Part shown: in pieces, positions 28,254 through 37,490 of the stretch | Numbering within the stretch: the first letter of the stretch is position 1 | Layout: the number at the start of each line of letters is the position of its first letter | Notes under the pieces: generated by a model | Seen by the model: the letters and a program-made list of their open reading frames with translations, nothing else | Told to the model about the DNA's origin: nothing | Databases searched by the model: none | NCBI GenBank assembly: GCA_016124495.1 | Contig: WGNP01000008.1 | Span: 62,001-126,000 of the forward strand | DNA: 64,000 bases | From: Hyphomonas sp. | GTDB taxonomy: Bacteria > Pseudomonadota > Alphaproteobacteria > Caulobacterales > Hyphomonadaceae | Direction: 5' to 3' | Translations under genes and position numbers: made by a program

Positions 28254-28283
28254 CTACGGGCGCCGAAGCTTTACTACGGTCAT
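28254..28283 (-). CDS. ilvB leader peptide (9 aa)
   Basis: An ATG at 28283 on the minus strand encodes MTVVKLRRP followed by TAG. Two Val codons and a Leu codon lie early in the peptide, and the frame is followed by a hairpin and a strong terminator before ilvB. Caulobacter ilvBN is known to be controlled by attenuation, and this layout is consistent with that. The peptide is very short and has no close ribosome site, so the exact frame is an inference. Confidence 0.5.
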   Translation of the reverse strand: MTVVKLRRP

Positions 28284-28317
28284 TTTGCGCAAGGAGCGTT
28301 TCCTCGAATTAGTAGCT

Positions 28318-29268
28318 TCAGGCATAATCTTCCGCCTGAGCCTTGTCAATCTCCCTGTAAAGGGCAAAAATGACCCTCAAACGGTCGTTCATCTCTGGGG
28401 AGGGGACCCGGGTCCAGAACGGAAACTGACGTCCGATCCAGGTGAACTGCCTTTTTGCATAGCGCCTTGTGTCGCGCTTTGCATTTTCGGCGGCTTCTTC
28501 CGGGCTCAGCTCGCCCCGGGCAAACGCCGTAAGCCAGGGCATCCCGCAGGCTTTCATCACCGGCAACTCGGGGTCCAGCCCCCGCGCCACCAGTGCCCGC
28601 GCCTCACTCATGGCGCCCTGCATCAACATGCCCTCAAAGCGCCGGTCGATCTTCTTGTAAAGCGCCGTGCGGGGCGGGGTCAGTGCAAAGCCCGTCCATT
28701 CCCCGGGCTGCAGCACCGGCGGCTGGCGCTCGGTCTGGAAATCCGTAAGCGACCGGCCCGTCGCGAGCCAGACTTCATAGGCCCGGGCGAGGCGTTGCCG
28801 GTCCCCGGTGCCGAGCCGTTCCGCCAGTTCCGGATCATGCGGCATCAGCCGCGCCCGTAAGCCGTCGGCCCCTTCCGCCTCGCTGATCGTGCGCACTTCG
28901 GCGCGGATCTCGTCCGGAACCGGAGGAATATCGGACAGGCCCTGGGTCAGCGCCAGCAGGTAAAGACCGGTGCCGCCGACGAACACCGCCCGCTTGTTCT
29001 GCCGCTGCAGCTTTTTGATCACGCCCCGAGCCGCTTCCAGCCATTCGCCGGTCGAATAGCGCAGGCCGGGATCGACGTAGCCGAAAAGATGGTGTGGCAC
29101 CCCGGCCATGTCTTCCTCGGTCGGGCGTGCGGAGATCACCTGAACGTCGCAGTAGACCTGCATGGAATCGGCATTTATCACCTCGCCGCCCAGCCGCCGG
29201 GCGACTTCGATGGCGAGGGCGGACTTGCCGCTGGCCGTGGGGCCGTGGATCAGGATCGCAGGATGCAT
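28318..29268 (-). CDS. miaA: tRNA dimethylallyltransferase
   Basis: The 316-residue protein has the P-loop IHGPTASGKSALAIEVARR, the tRNA-recognition region INADSMQVYCDVQVISARP and FVGGTGLYLLALTQGL, all MiaA hallmarks. It transfers dimethylallyl to A37 of tRNAs reading UNN codons, supporting reading fidelity. The ATG at 29268 is chosen over a GTG at 29277. Its stop lies about 35 bases before the ilvB leader peptide, and serB runs divergently 75 bases away. In some bacteria miaA affects attenuation of amino-acid operons through tRNA modification. Confidence 0.95.
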   Translation of the reverse strand: MHPAILIHGPTASGKSALAIEVARRLGGEVINADSMQVYCDVQVISARPTEEDMAGVPHHLFGYVDPGLRYSTGEWLEAARGVIKKLQRQNKRAVFVGGTGLYLLALTQGLSDIPPVPDEIRAEVRTISEAEGADGLRARLMPHDPELAERLGTGDRQRLARAYEVWLATGRSLTDFQTERQPPVLQPGEWTGFALTPPRTALYKKIDRRFEGMLMQGAMSEARALVARGLDPELPVMKACGMPWLTAFARGELSPEEAAENAKRDTRRYAKRQFTWIGRQFPFWTRVPSPEMNDRLRVIFALYREIDKAQAEDYA

Positions 29269-29342
29269 TCCCAACACCTAGGGTCTTGCCCGCCGCAAGG
29301 AAAGGCACCTAGAGACAGACAGGTCTCCGGAGTACAGCGCCC

Positions 29343-30260
29343 TTGTCCCAGAATAGGCCCGACCAGTGGATCGCAGTATCCGTTTGCCGCAAGTATCAAT
29401 CCGATCTTGAGGCCATGACGGCCGGGGCCATCGTAATGGCCGGCGCTTCACCCACCGGCTGGGTGCAGCTTGCCTCCGGTGAGCCTGTGAGTGCTGGCTA
29501 CGCCCCCTTCGAAACCAGCCCCGAAACCGCCGCCAAGGTTCGCGCGATGATCGAGCGGCATGCCGAGATCGATGCCGCCGTCATGCCGGCGCGCCTGTTC
29601 GGCCGCAAACGCCTCCTCATTTCCGACATGGATTCCACCATCATCGGTCAGGAGTGCATCGACGAACTCGCCGATGCCGTCGGACTGAAACCGCAGATCT
29701 CAGAGATCACCGAACGCGCCATGCGGGGCGAACTGGACTTTGAAGCCGCACTGACTTCCCGCGTTGCGATGCTGCGCGGCCTGCCGCTGGGCGAGCTGGA
29801 CCGCACCCTGCGCGAACGCATCACGCTGAACCCCGGTGCCCGCACCCTGATCGCCACGATGAAGGCCCACGGCGCGCAGACCCTGCTCGTCTCCGGCGGC
29901 TTCACTTTCTTCACCTCGCGCGTTGCTCAGCTGGCCGGCTTTGCCTCGCATCAAGGCAATACACTTATGGATGACGGCGCCGCGCTGACCGGCGAAGTCG
30001 GCCAGCCGATCCTCGGCCGCGCCGCTAAGCGTACGGCGCTGCTGGAGGCCGCCGCTGCCTTCGGCGCGGGGCCGGAGGATGCCATCGCGCTCGGTGATGG
30101 GGCAAACGACCTCGACATGATCAAGGCCGCCGGTCTCGGGATTGCCTATCACGCCAAACCGGTGGTCGCTGCCGAGGCGGCCGCATCGATCCGGCATACT
30201 GATCTCACGGCCGCGCTGTTCTTCCAGGGCTTTACCGCCGCTCAATTCGTCCACGGATAA
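29343..30260 (+). CDS. serB: phosphoserine phosphatase
   Basis: The 305-residue HAD enzyme has the nucleophile motif LLISDMDSTIIGQECIDELA, TLLVSGGFTFFTSRVA and IALGDGANDLDMIKAAGLGIAYHAKP. An N-terminal extension of about 90 residues matches the SerB leader domain of proteobacteria. It catalyses the last step of serine synthesis. The start is a TTG at 29343. A NUDIX hydrolase follows 8 bases after its stop. Confidence 0.94.
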   Translation: MSQNRPDQWIAVSVCRKYQSDLEAMTAGAIVMAGASPTGWVQLASGEPVSAGYAPFETSPETAAKVRAMIERHAEIDAAVMPARLFGRKRLLISDMDSTIIGQECIDELADAVGLKPQISEITERAMRGELDFEAALTSRVAMLRGLPLGELDRTLRERITLNPGARTLIATMKAHGAQTLLVSGGFTFFTSRVAQLAGFASHQGNTLMDDGAALTGEVGQPILGRAAKRTALLEAAAAFGAGPEDAIALGDGANDLDMIKAAGLGIAYHAKPVVAAEAAASIRHTDLTAALFFQGFTAAQFVHG

Positions 30261-30268
30261 ACTGCAGA

Positions 30269-30739
30269 ATGCCTACGCTGCGCACGCTTGCCTTCCAGGC
30301 CTGGTTCCGGATCAGCCGCCCGATGACGCTCGGCGTGCGCGCGGCCGTCGAGAACGCCGATGGCCATGTCCTCATGGTGCGCCATACCTACATCAATGGC
30401 TGGTTCATGCCCGGCGGCGGCGTCGAGAAGGGTGAGCCAGCGCTCGAGGCGCTGCGCCGTGAACTGATCGAAGAAGGCGGCATCCGCCTCATGGCCGAGC
30501 CGAAAGTCTTCGGCTTCTATTCCAACCACCACAATTTCCGTAACGACCATGTCCTGCTCTACCAGGTCCCCTGGGGCAGCTGGGAAAAGGTGGCTGCCAC
30601 CAGCACCGGCGAGATTTCCGAAACCGCATGGGTAAACCCGCACGCGCCGCCGGCCGGCGTCACCGCCGGAAACCTGCGGCGCCTCGAGGAACTCTATCGC
30701 GGCGCGCCGGTCTCGCCCTGGTGGGCGCCCAGTACCTGA
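30269..30739 (+). CDS. NUDIX hydrolase
   Basis: The 156-residue protein has a complete Nudix box, GGGVEKGEPALEALRRELIE then EGGI (about residues 49-72), preceded by GWFMPG. Nudix enzymes hydrolyse nucleoside diphosphate derivatives, and the substrate cannot be assigned here. It follows serB by 8 bases. Its 3' end overlaps the convergent L,D-transpeptidase gene by 46 bases, so both coding ends share sequence. Confidence 0.9.
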   Translation: MPTLRTLAFQAWFRISRPMTLGVRAAVENADGHVLMVRHTYINGWFMPGGGVEKGEPALEALRRELIEEGGIRLMAEPKVFGFYSNHHNFRNDHVLLYQVPWGSWEKVAATSTGEISETAWVNPHAPPAGVTAGNLRRLEELYRGAPVSPWWAPST

Positions 30740-31491
30740 TAGGCCTTGCCCGAGACCTTCACGCGCGGCACACGGCCCGTCTGCTCGAACCCGGTCCAGG
30801 CCGGCGCAAGAGCCGTCCAAAAGGACAGGTGTTCGCTGCCCCAGTGAGCGGCGAGATTGTCGCCGGTCATCGCAAATGGAAAGACATGTACGTCTACGGA
30901 CGATTGCCCGCCCTCAAAGGCGGCCTGCATCAGTGTCCAGATCTCCTCGATTCCCGGGTCGGTCATCGCGAAGCAGCCGATCGAGACGCAAGATCCATGC
31001 ACCATCAGGAAACTGCCGGTGCGCCCGTTGGCGCGGTCGAACGCGTTCGGGTAGCCGAGGTTGAACGAGAGGTGGTAGCTGGAGGCCGGGTTCATCTGCG
31101 CCGGCGCAACCTTGTAGAATCCCTCCGGCGCCTGGCCGTCACCTTCCCGCATCTTCGGACCAAGCCCTCCAGACACCGAGCAGATTGGCCAACTGCGGAA
31201 CGCCTTGAATGCGCCATCTGCGTCCGCCACGTAGGCGGTCAGTTCGGCAGGCTGCTTGGTGATCCGCAGATAGACCGGTCTCCCGAGTTCCAGCCCCGCT
31301 GCGGCCAGATCGCGTTCCAGCTTGGGCTTATGCGCAGCATAGGCGGCATCCGACCGGCGGGAGGAGGGCGGTGTCCCTGCCTCGGCGAAGGCCAGCAGCG
31401 CGGGCAGGCAAAGAAACGCGAGCATCGCGATCAGAACCGCACCAAGGCTCGGCTTCTGGCGGCGGCGATATTTCGGACGGAGCGGGATCAT
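30694..31491 (-). CDS. L,D-transpeptidase (YkuD family)
   Basis: The 265-residue protein has an N-terminal signal anchor (SLGAVLIAMLAFLCLPALLAFA) and a YkuD catalytic domain with SGGLGPKMREGDGQAPEGFYKV and the Cys nucleophile motif FLMVHGSCVSIGCFAM near residues 155-170. The order is that of YafK-type enzymes, which cross-link peptidoglycan or attach proteins to it in the periplasm. It overlaps the end of the convergent NUDIX gene. Confidence 0.9.
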   Translation of the reverse strand: MIPLRPKYRRRQKPSLGAVLIAMLAFLCLPALLAFAEAGTPPSSRRSDAAYAAHKPKLERDLAAAGLELGRPVYLRITKQPAELTAYVADADGAFKAFRSWPICSVSGGLGPKMREGDGQAPEGFYKVAPAQMNPASSYHLSFNLGYPNAFDRANGRTGSFLMVHGSCVSIGCFAMTDPGIEEIWTLMQAAFEGGQSSVDVHVFPFAMTGDNLAAHWGSEHLSFWTALAPAWTGFEQTGRVPRVKVSGKAYQVLGAHQGETGAPR

Positions 31492-31596
31492 GGGTCCAGT
31501 TTCGACGCCGATTGTGGCCGATGCCGGGCGTGATTTTGGACGCGCCGGGGTATTATTCAGCTGCTGGTCATCCGTTGACGGTCTTTCCGGCTGCCT

Positions 31597-32365
31597 TCAG
31601 CGGCGCTCCCCGCAGGTGCTGAAGCTTAGATACGGGAGCCAGCGACGCGAGGAGGGCCGGACCAGGAAAAATCCCTGCATCAGTTCGATGCCCATATCGC
31701 GCAGCATGTGAAGCTTCGATCCGAGGGTCAGGCGCTTCACGCGGTCGGCGTCGATGTTGCGGATCAGCTCCATGTCGGTCTTGACGATGTCGGGCTGGAA
31801 CTTGGAGGGAAGGCTGAAGCTGGAATACCCGGCGTCAAAGTCGTCAATCGCGGTCCGGAAGCCCATGGCCTGGCAGGCGCTGGATGTTCACCAGATGCGC
31901 GGTCTCGAGCTTGTCCGACACGGTGACCTCGAAAATGATCTGCTTCAGCGAAAAGCCAGACTGCAGGACGCCGGCCCGCGTCGGCCGGATGCGGGCTGTC
32001 GGTTCATTGATGGCATTTGGCAGGAAATTGATGGACAGCAGGCTGCCCGATCCGGCGATCCCAGGGTCAGAAGCGGGCTAGATTGCCTTTAACCGGCACG
32101 CCTGATCGAAGGTATACCGGTTGCGCTCGCAGATCATCCCAGGGATGTCGCCAGCACCGCGTCCATCCGTGCCGCGAACAAGTGCTTCGTGGGTAAAAAC
32201 GCTTCCATCCGCGATGCTCGCGATCGGCTGGAAGGCCATGGTCATCGGCGCATCAAACCCTTCGCCTTTCCGGCAGCCACTGCGCCTGGCCGGGATGTCG
32301 GTGATCCGCTCAGACGTTAAAGTCAAAAAACATCGATACAGAACTGACGCCAAGGAAGCCCTCAA
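31597..32365 (-). pseudogene. decayed EAL-domain (c-di-GMP phosphodiesterase) gene
   Basis: Pieces of one EAL domain lie in order on the minus strand. MAFQPIASIADGSVFTHEALVRG through FDQACRLKAI ends in a TAG. The same frame then continues with GSGSLLSINFLPNAINEPTA and IIFEVTVSDKLETAHLVNIQ. A frameshift near 31870 follows, then FRTAIDDFDAGYSSFSLPSKFQPDIVK. After LGSKLHMLRDMGIE the sequence jumps to LMQGFFLVRP, so the segment with the conserved EGIE(T) is deleted. A stop, a frameshift and a deletion mean it is inactive. Confidence 0.85.
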
Positions 32366-32432
32366 ACGGCCTGTTTTGTACCCCGCCGGGTTGCAACACC
32401 AACAGGCCGCTACCGAAGAGGGCGCCCTTGCT

Positions 32433-33074
32433 TCAGCTTGTCCGGATTGTACGCACGTACTGCGCCGCCGTGAACAGGGACAAGGCCGCCGCCGTCCACA
32501 GCAGCACCACCAGCATCCCTGCGCCTGCCACTGCCACCGCGCTCGATCCGGTGATCGCCTGCTCGACCGTCGCCGGCGCCAGACTGTAGGGCAGCATCAG
32601 GCCGGCAATCGCCGCCATCTCGATGCCGGTCTTCAGTTTCGCAAGGTCGCTCGGCGCCACCACCCCGCTCGCTTCCGGGCGTGTGCGCAGCCAGGTCATG
32701 AATACATCCCGGGCAATCATCAGCGCTGCCGGAAAATAGATCAGCCAGGTCTTCAGCGTCATCGCGAGACCCAGCAGCGCGAGCCCGACCAGCAGCTTGT
32801 CGGCAATCGGGTCCAGCCAGACCCCAAACCGGCTCTCGGCCTTGAACTGCCGCGCCGTCCAGCCATCCAGAAAATCTGTCAGCGCGCCGGAAATGAACGA
32901 GAGCAGCGCAAACTGGTGCCAAAGCTGCTGCAGCGTCGCCTGACGCAAGGCCTCGTCCCCGCTGGCCATCATGAATGCCTCGCCGGCAGCAGCGGCGTTT
33001 AACGCGCCGTACAGCACCAGCACGGCGAACACGCAGCGCGAAACCGTCAGGGCGTTGGGGATCCAGGAAAGCAT
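32433..33074 (-). CDS. pgsA: CDP-alcohol phosphatidyltransferase (PgsA-like)
   Basis: The 213-residue membrane protein contains the CDP-alcohol phosphotransferase signature DGWTARQFKAESRFGVWLD followed by PIADK (about residues 65-90) and four or five more helices. PgsA makes phosphatidylglycerol phosphate from CDP-diacylglycerol; the family also includes other phospholipid synthases, so the symbol is probable only. An ATG at 33074 is used; a GTG two codons upstream is possible. Confidence 0.82.
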   Translation of the reverse strand: MLSWIPNALTVSRCVFAVLVLYGALNAAAAGEAFMMASGDEALRQATLQQLWHQFALLSFISGALTDFLDGWTARQFKAESRFGVWLDPIADKLLVGLALLGLAMTLKTWLIYFPAALMIARDVFMTWLRTRPEASGVVAPSDLAKLKTGIEMAAIAGLMLPYSLAPATVEQAITGSSAVAVAGAGMLVVLLWTAAALSLFTAAQYVRTIRTS

Positions 33075-33133
33075 TATCACCAGCCATAGCGAGCCGGGGC
33101 CGCCCTCGGCAAGCGCCTGGCTTCAGTACGGGC

Positions 33134-34669
33134 TCAGTGTTTCAGGCGAAGATCCGAGATCGAGCGGGCAATCGTGCGATAGACCTCGACGAGTTCCGCG
33201 CCGTTGTCGGCGCTGAAAGCATGGCCGGCCGAGGTGGCGCAGTATTGCAGGATCGTTCGCCCGTCGCCGGTCTTCTGCACGTCCGGGGGCACCTGGAAGC
33301 CGATTGTGAAAATCTGGATATTGCTTGGCAGCGTCTTCATCTGGTCGCACAGGTCCATCGATTGCTGGAATGAGCTGCGCGTCGCCGTCGGGTGCTGGAT
33401 ATTGAATTCGCCGTCCGTCATCAGGATCAGGAACTTGGACATGCGCGTCGCGCCGTAGTCGCGCGGGCGCGACACCTCCGGCCAGATGCCTGACCAGTTG
33501 GGGGACAGGAGATACCAGCCCCAGGCGATTCCGAGATGGCCCGCCGTGCCGCCCTCGGCAACCAGGGCGTTGACGTGGTCCTTCAGCGCGGCCTTGTCTT
33601 CGGTCAGCGGCACCGGCCCTGACTGCTGGCAGGTGCCGTGACGGCCTTGATACGCGCCGACATTGTAGCCCCGCGCACCATTGGTCTCCACATCCTGCCA
33701 GCCATCATACTTGCTGGTCGAGCTGCCGGAGAAGTTCCAGCGCGGATTGCCTGCGCCGAGCCAGCGCCCTGAGGTCGGCACGGCGTCCGAGGCCGCATAG
33801 GTGCCATTGCGCTCGTAAACGCAGCTGCCCGACAGGCCGGTATCCTCGAAATAGGCGCGCCGCGTGTTCCAGGTATAGCTGGAACTACGCCCGCATTTTC
33901 CGCCTTTGCTGCAGGTGCCGCGCTCATAGAAGAAGAAGCGCTTACCCGTCGCCTGGTCGAACATGCGTTCATCATTGTACGCACTATAGTTCGATTGCGC
34001 CGCCGAGTTTGAGCCGTCTGCGGCCAGCGTCTGGTCGTCCGTCACGGCGTTGACATAGGGACCCGCGTTGAGGGAATGATTGTAGCTCGTCACGGCAATA
34101 CGCACGGAACCGTCGCGTTCCCGGTCATCTGGCAACAGTTCGTCGAACGCCGCGCTTGCCGCCGTCTTCAGCTGGGCAAGTCGTCCGGCGGTGTTCATCG
34201 AACCCGAGACGTCGAATACGAAGGCGACGTCTACGACACCGATCCCGTAAGTCGAGGTCGCGTCCACCGTGAACACCATTTCATCATGACCAATGATTCG
34301 TGTCAGGAAGGTCGGCTGCTCGCAGCGTACCGAGCCTGCGATGTCCTGGTTCTCGGTATTGAAGGACACGGTCACCGGCGCGCAGGCGAGACCGCCTCCC
34401 TGCTGGTTGAACATCGAGGCGGCATACTGCTGCACATCGGTACGGACCGTTTCTTCGTCTATTCCGCGCTGGCGCTGCAGCGCACCCGCCAGAACCGCGG
34501 AGTCGACCGAGGCCTGAACCTTGAGCTTCTGCCGCAGCGTATTCAGTGTATCCAGAGATACGCCTGCAAGGGCGAGGATCACCGGGATCACGAACGCCGA
34601 CAGCATAGCGACGTTGGCGGCCCTGGCCGCGCCGAATCTGTTCAGTATACGGTACAGTCTTGTGTTCAT
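33134..34669 (-). CDS. TadG-like pilus/surface protein with von Willebrand A domain
   Basis: The 511-residue protein starts with a TadE/TadG-type single membrane segment (ANVAMLSAFVIPVILALAGVSLD) behind a basic N-terminus. A VWA domain with an intact MIDAS motif follows (FVFDVSGSMNTAG, about residues 152-164), and the later FLILMTDGEFN near residue 413 supplies another metal-site segment. Several cysteines lie in a long insert within the VWA domain. It is probably an inner-membrane-anchored periplasmic or surface protein. It is a paralogue of the adjacent upstream gene; no other tad genes are in the window. Confidence 0.82.
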   Translation of the reverse strand: MNTRLYRILNRFGAARAANVAMLSAFVIPVILALAGVSLDTLNTLRQKLKVQASVDSAVLAGALQRQRGIDEETVRTDVQQYAASMFNQQGGGLACAPVTVSFNTENQDIAGSVRCEQPTFLTRIIGHDEMVFTVDATSTYGIGVVDVAFVFDVSGSMNTAGRLAQLKTAASAAFDELLPDDRERDGSVRIAVTSYNHSLNAGPYVNAVTDDQTLAADGSNSAAQSNYSAYNDERMFDQATGKRFFFYERGTCSKGGKCGRSSSYTWNTRRAYFEDTGLSGSCVYERNGTYAASDAVPTSGRWLGAGNPRWNFSGSSTSKYDGWQDVETNGARGYNVGAYQGRHGTCQQSGPVPLTEDKAALKDHVNALVAEGGTAGHLGIAWGWYLLSPNWSGIWPEVSRPRDYGATRMSKFLILMTDGEFNIQHPTATRSSFQQSMDLCDQMKTLPSNIQIFTIGFQVPPDVQKTGDGRTILQYCATSAGHAFSADNGAELVEVYRTIARSISDLRLKH

Positions 34670-34701
34670 GACTGGACTTACGGAGCCGGATGCAAGCCGG
34701 T

Positions 34702-36525
34702 TTACCTGACGAGGCGAACTTCGTTGATTTCGCGGCCGATCTGCTGGAATACAGCCACAAGTTCTGCCGAACCCGAAGCGAAATAGGCGTTCTGCGGGCT
34801 CGATGCGCAGTTGGTCAGCGCAGTGCGCGCAGCCGCCAGGGCGCCGACTTCGAAGCCCACTGTGTAAATTGTGATCCCCGCATCCTTCATAGCCGTGCAG
34901 TATGCGGCAGCCTGTGTGTAGGAATTGCCGTTCTCGGAGTTGCAGTTGATCTGGTCTGCGGTTGAGCCCGAACCCGCCGTCGACGTCCGCGACAGGACAC
35001 CCCGGCAGAATGAAGAGTTGAAGTCACCATCCGTCATAAACACCACGAACTTGTGCAGCTTCGGGCGTCCGAAGGTGGCCGGGCGGCTGCTCTCCGGAAA
35101 TATCGATCCGAAATCCGGCGACAGCATGTAGAATCCCCATGCCACGCCGAGATGTCCGGCAGTCGAGCCACCGATAGCGAGGTCGTCGACGGCGTCATGC
35201 AGTATTTCCCTGTCATCACTCAGTGGCACGATCTGGTTTGTGGGGCAGCGGTTTGCTGTCGAGAGGTAGCCGTAGCCTACCGGAGCATCTTCTGCCGGCA
35301 CGTCTGTATAGGCTTCAGCCCCGGTCCGCTCCGTCGCGCATCTGCTGATCTGGTGAAGGCGCTGGGCGCCAGAGCTCGCATTGTTGAACCGGAAGTACTC
35401 GCAGCCGGCGACCGTGCAGAACGAGCGGCCATTGGCCGTATAGGCGCCGTAGCTGGGGCCAACCGAGCCAACGAGGTCGTACGTGTTCGCCGACGCATCT
35501 GCTACCACCCAGGTCTGGTGTGTCGAACGGTTCAATTGGGTCATCCCTTCGACGCCCGTGATCCAGACATGATCGCCGTTGGCGAGGCCGTGCCCGGCAG
35601 CCGTGACCTGCACTTCGCAGTTGTTGTTCAGGCACCGGCGGATAATGCCGCCACCTGTGTAGGCTGCAAAGCCGCTGCTGTTGACGCCTGACAGGCTGAA
35701 AGCGTCGGCGCTGGCGCTGGCGACCGTGAAGACCTGGTTGTTGATTGCGGTCATGCCCGTCACGCCGCTGATCCAGACACGGTCTCCATTGCTGAAACCA
35801 TGCCCGCTCGAGGTAACAACAGCCGGGTTGGCGCGGGTGATTGCTGTGACGTTCCTCTGCGCGCCAACCTGCCAGCTGGCCGCCGTGATGTTGACCCCGG
35901 GACGAATATCGCCGCGCACGTCGTCGGCATAATCTCCGACGTTCACAGCAACCGCATACGGCACCATTGCAAGCTTCGAATAGTAAGGTTCCTGCTCTTC
36001 CTTGATCACGATATCGACCAGGTCGCCTGCGGCCTCGCGCAGCGCGGTGATCCGGCCGCCCGCCATCGAGCCGGTAATGTCGAGAACCATTGCGACTTCG
36101 ATGTCGGCGCCGCCCTGAATCGCGTCAGAGCGCGTGGTGACGGTTAAATAGTCCCGGCCCATCAGGTAGGCCATGGACGTGCCGACCTTGATACTTGTGG
36201 TCAGCGAAATCCGGCTCTCTTCGTCCTGCGAGAAGCTATACTCGATCTCTCTGCCGATATCCTCTTCCACGTGGTTGAGGTGGGCCTCGATGATTAGCAG
36301 GCGCTCTTCAGCGGACATGAACGGATCATGCGCGGCAGCTAGCGCCGCAGCATCGGTTGCCATCTGCAGCTTATGTTTCTCGACCATGACCCGTGACAGG
36401 TTGATCCCGAACCCGACTGCCGGGAAAATGACCAGACATGCCAGGGCGAAAAGCATCGCCACGTTGCCTTTCTCGCCGCGGAAAAATCTGCGCAACCGGC
36501 CTGCAACTGCGTTCCTGATACCCAT
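34702..36525 (-). CDS. TadG-like VWA protein with two FCCH-like inserts
   Basis: The 607-residue protein has a TadE/TadG-like helix (GNVAMLFALACLVIFPAVGFG), a VWA domain with MIDAS MVLDITGSMAG (about residues 146-156) and FVVFMTDGDFN near residue 494. Between them are two repeats of about 65 residues (GHGFSNGDRVWISGVTGMTA and GHGLANGDHVWITGVEGMTQ, residues about 226-293 and 303-367). These resemble the E1_FCCH-type beta repeats seen in phage proteins. The start has AGAGGA upstream. It lies 32 bases upstream of its VWA paralogue. Confidence 0.82.
   Translation of the reverse strand: MGIRNAVAGRLRRFFRGEKGNVAMLFALACLVIFPAVGFGINLSRVMVEKHKLQMATDAAALAAAHDPFMSAEERLLIIEAHLNHVEEDIGREIEYSFSQDEESRISLTTSIKVGTSMAYLMGRDYLTVTTRSDAIQGGADIEVAMVLDITGSMAGGRITALREAAGDLVDIVIKEEQEPYYSKLAMVPYAVAVNVGDYADDVRGDIRPGVNITAASWQVGAQRNVTAITRANPAVVTSSGHGFSNGDRVWISGVTGMTAINNQVFTVASASADAFSLSGVNSSGFAAYTGGGIIRRCLNNNCEVQVTAAGHGLANGDHVWITGVEGMTQLNRSTHQTWVVADASANTYDLVGSVGPSYGAYTANGRSFCTVAGCEYFRFNNASSGAQRLHQISRCATERTGAEAYTDVPAEDAPVGYGYLSTANRCPTNQIVPLSDDREILHDAVDDLAIGGSTAGHLGVAWGFYMLSPDFGSIFPESSRPATFGRPKLHKFVVFMTDGDFNSSFCRGVLSRTSTAGSGSTADQINCNSENGNSYTQAAAYCTAMKDAGITIYTVGFEVGALAAARTALTNCASSPQNAYFASGSAELVAVFQQIGREINEVRLVR
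35425..35850 (-). repeat. two tandem FCCH-like protein repeats
   Basis: Two coding repeats of about 200 bases each encode GHG(F/L)xNGDxVWI(S/T)GVxGMT followed by a strand with FTVASASA or WVVADASA and ending AYT. They are similar in protein sequence, with an 18-residue core sharing most positions, and sit back to back inside the VWA region of the 607-residue protein. The neighbouring paralogue lacks them. Confidence 0.7.
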
Positions 36526-36686
36526 AGCCCAAGGTCCTCTTGGCGGATTTCCGCGCAATACTGACGCCTTTTATGACAGTTCAGGCTTGAAGAACGGTTT
36601 TAAGAAACCGGGCAATTGTTGCTGGTATGTTAGGGTCCGTTTAACTTAGAATTATCGCGATTCGCCCCCCATCCGAGGACCCGGGA

Positions 36687-37481
36687 ATGCAGCAATACCA
36701 CGCTCTCCTGCAGGACATACTACAGAACGGCCATGACCGCGGTGACCGCACAGGGGTCGGCACGCGCGGCGTCTTCGGCCGCCAGATGCGTTTCGACCTC
36801 GAAAAAGGTTTCCCGCTGCTGACAACGAAACGCCTGCACGTCCGCTCTATCATTATCGAGCTGCTCTGGTTCCTTCGCGGCGACACGAATATTGCCTGGC
36901 TGAAGGAAAACGGCGTCTCCATCTGGGATGACTGGGCCGATGCGAACGGCGATCTTGGCCCCGTCTACGGCAAGCAGTGGCGCAGCTGGGCGGCCCCGGA
37001 CGGGCGTACGATCGACCAGGTCCGGTGGGTGCTGGACGAGATCCGCACCAATCCGAATTCCCGCCGCCTGATCGTCTCAGCCTGGAACCCGGCCGAGGTG
37101 AACGACATGGCCCTGCCGCCCTGCCACTGCCTGTTCCAGTTCAACGTGATTGACGGCCGGCTGAACTGCCAGCTCTACCAGCGCTCGGCGGATGTCTTCC
37201 TCGGTGTGCCGTTCAACATCGCATCCTATGCCCTGCTGACCCACATGATGGCGCGGGCTGCCGGGCTGCGCGTGGGCGAGTTCGTACACACGTTCGGCGA
37301 CACCCATCTCTATCTCAACCATCTCGAACAGGCCGAGCTGCAGCTGACGCGCGAGCCGCGCCCGCTCCCCACCCTCTGGATGAACCCGGAAAAGACGGAC
37401 CTCTTCAGCTGGGCCTATGAGGATTTCCGGATCGACAACTACAATCCTCACCCGCACATCAAGGCCGCCGTCGCGGTCTGA
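36687..37481 (+). CDS. thyA: thymidylate synthase
   Basis: The 264-residue protein equals the E. coli ThyA length. It has [19 protein letters not shown], the catalytic Cys in [11 protein letters not shown] (about residues 143-153), [20 protein letters not shown] and [15 protein letters not shown]. It methylates dUMP to dTMP using methylene-tetrahydrofolate and yields dihydrofolate. A folA gene, which recycles that product, is 2.4 kb downstream on the same strand. The start is an ATG at 36687. Confidence 0.97.
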   Translation: MQQYHALLQDILQNGHDRGDRTGVGTRGVFGRQMRFDLEKGFPLLTTKRLHVRSIIIELLWFLRGDTNIAWLKENGVSIWDDWADANGDLGPVYGKQWRSWAAPDGRTIDQVRWVLDEIRTNPNSRRLIVSAWNPAEVNDMALPPCHCLFQFNVIDGRLNCQLYQRSADVFLGVPFNIASYALLTHMMARAAGLRVGEFVHTFGDTHLYLNHLEQAELQLTREPRPLPTLWMNPEKTDLFSWAYEDFRIDNYNPHPHIKAAVAV

Positions 37482-37490
37482 TCGCGCAGT

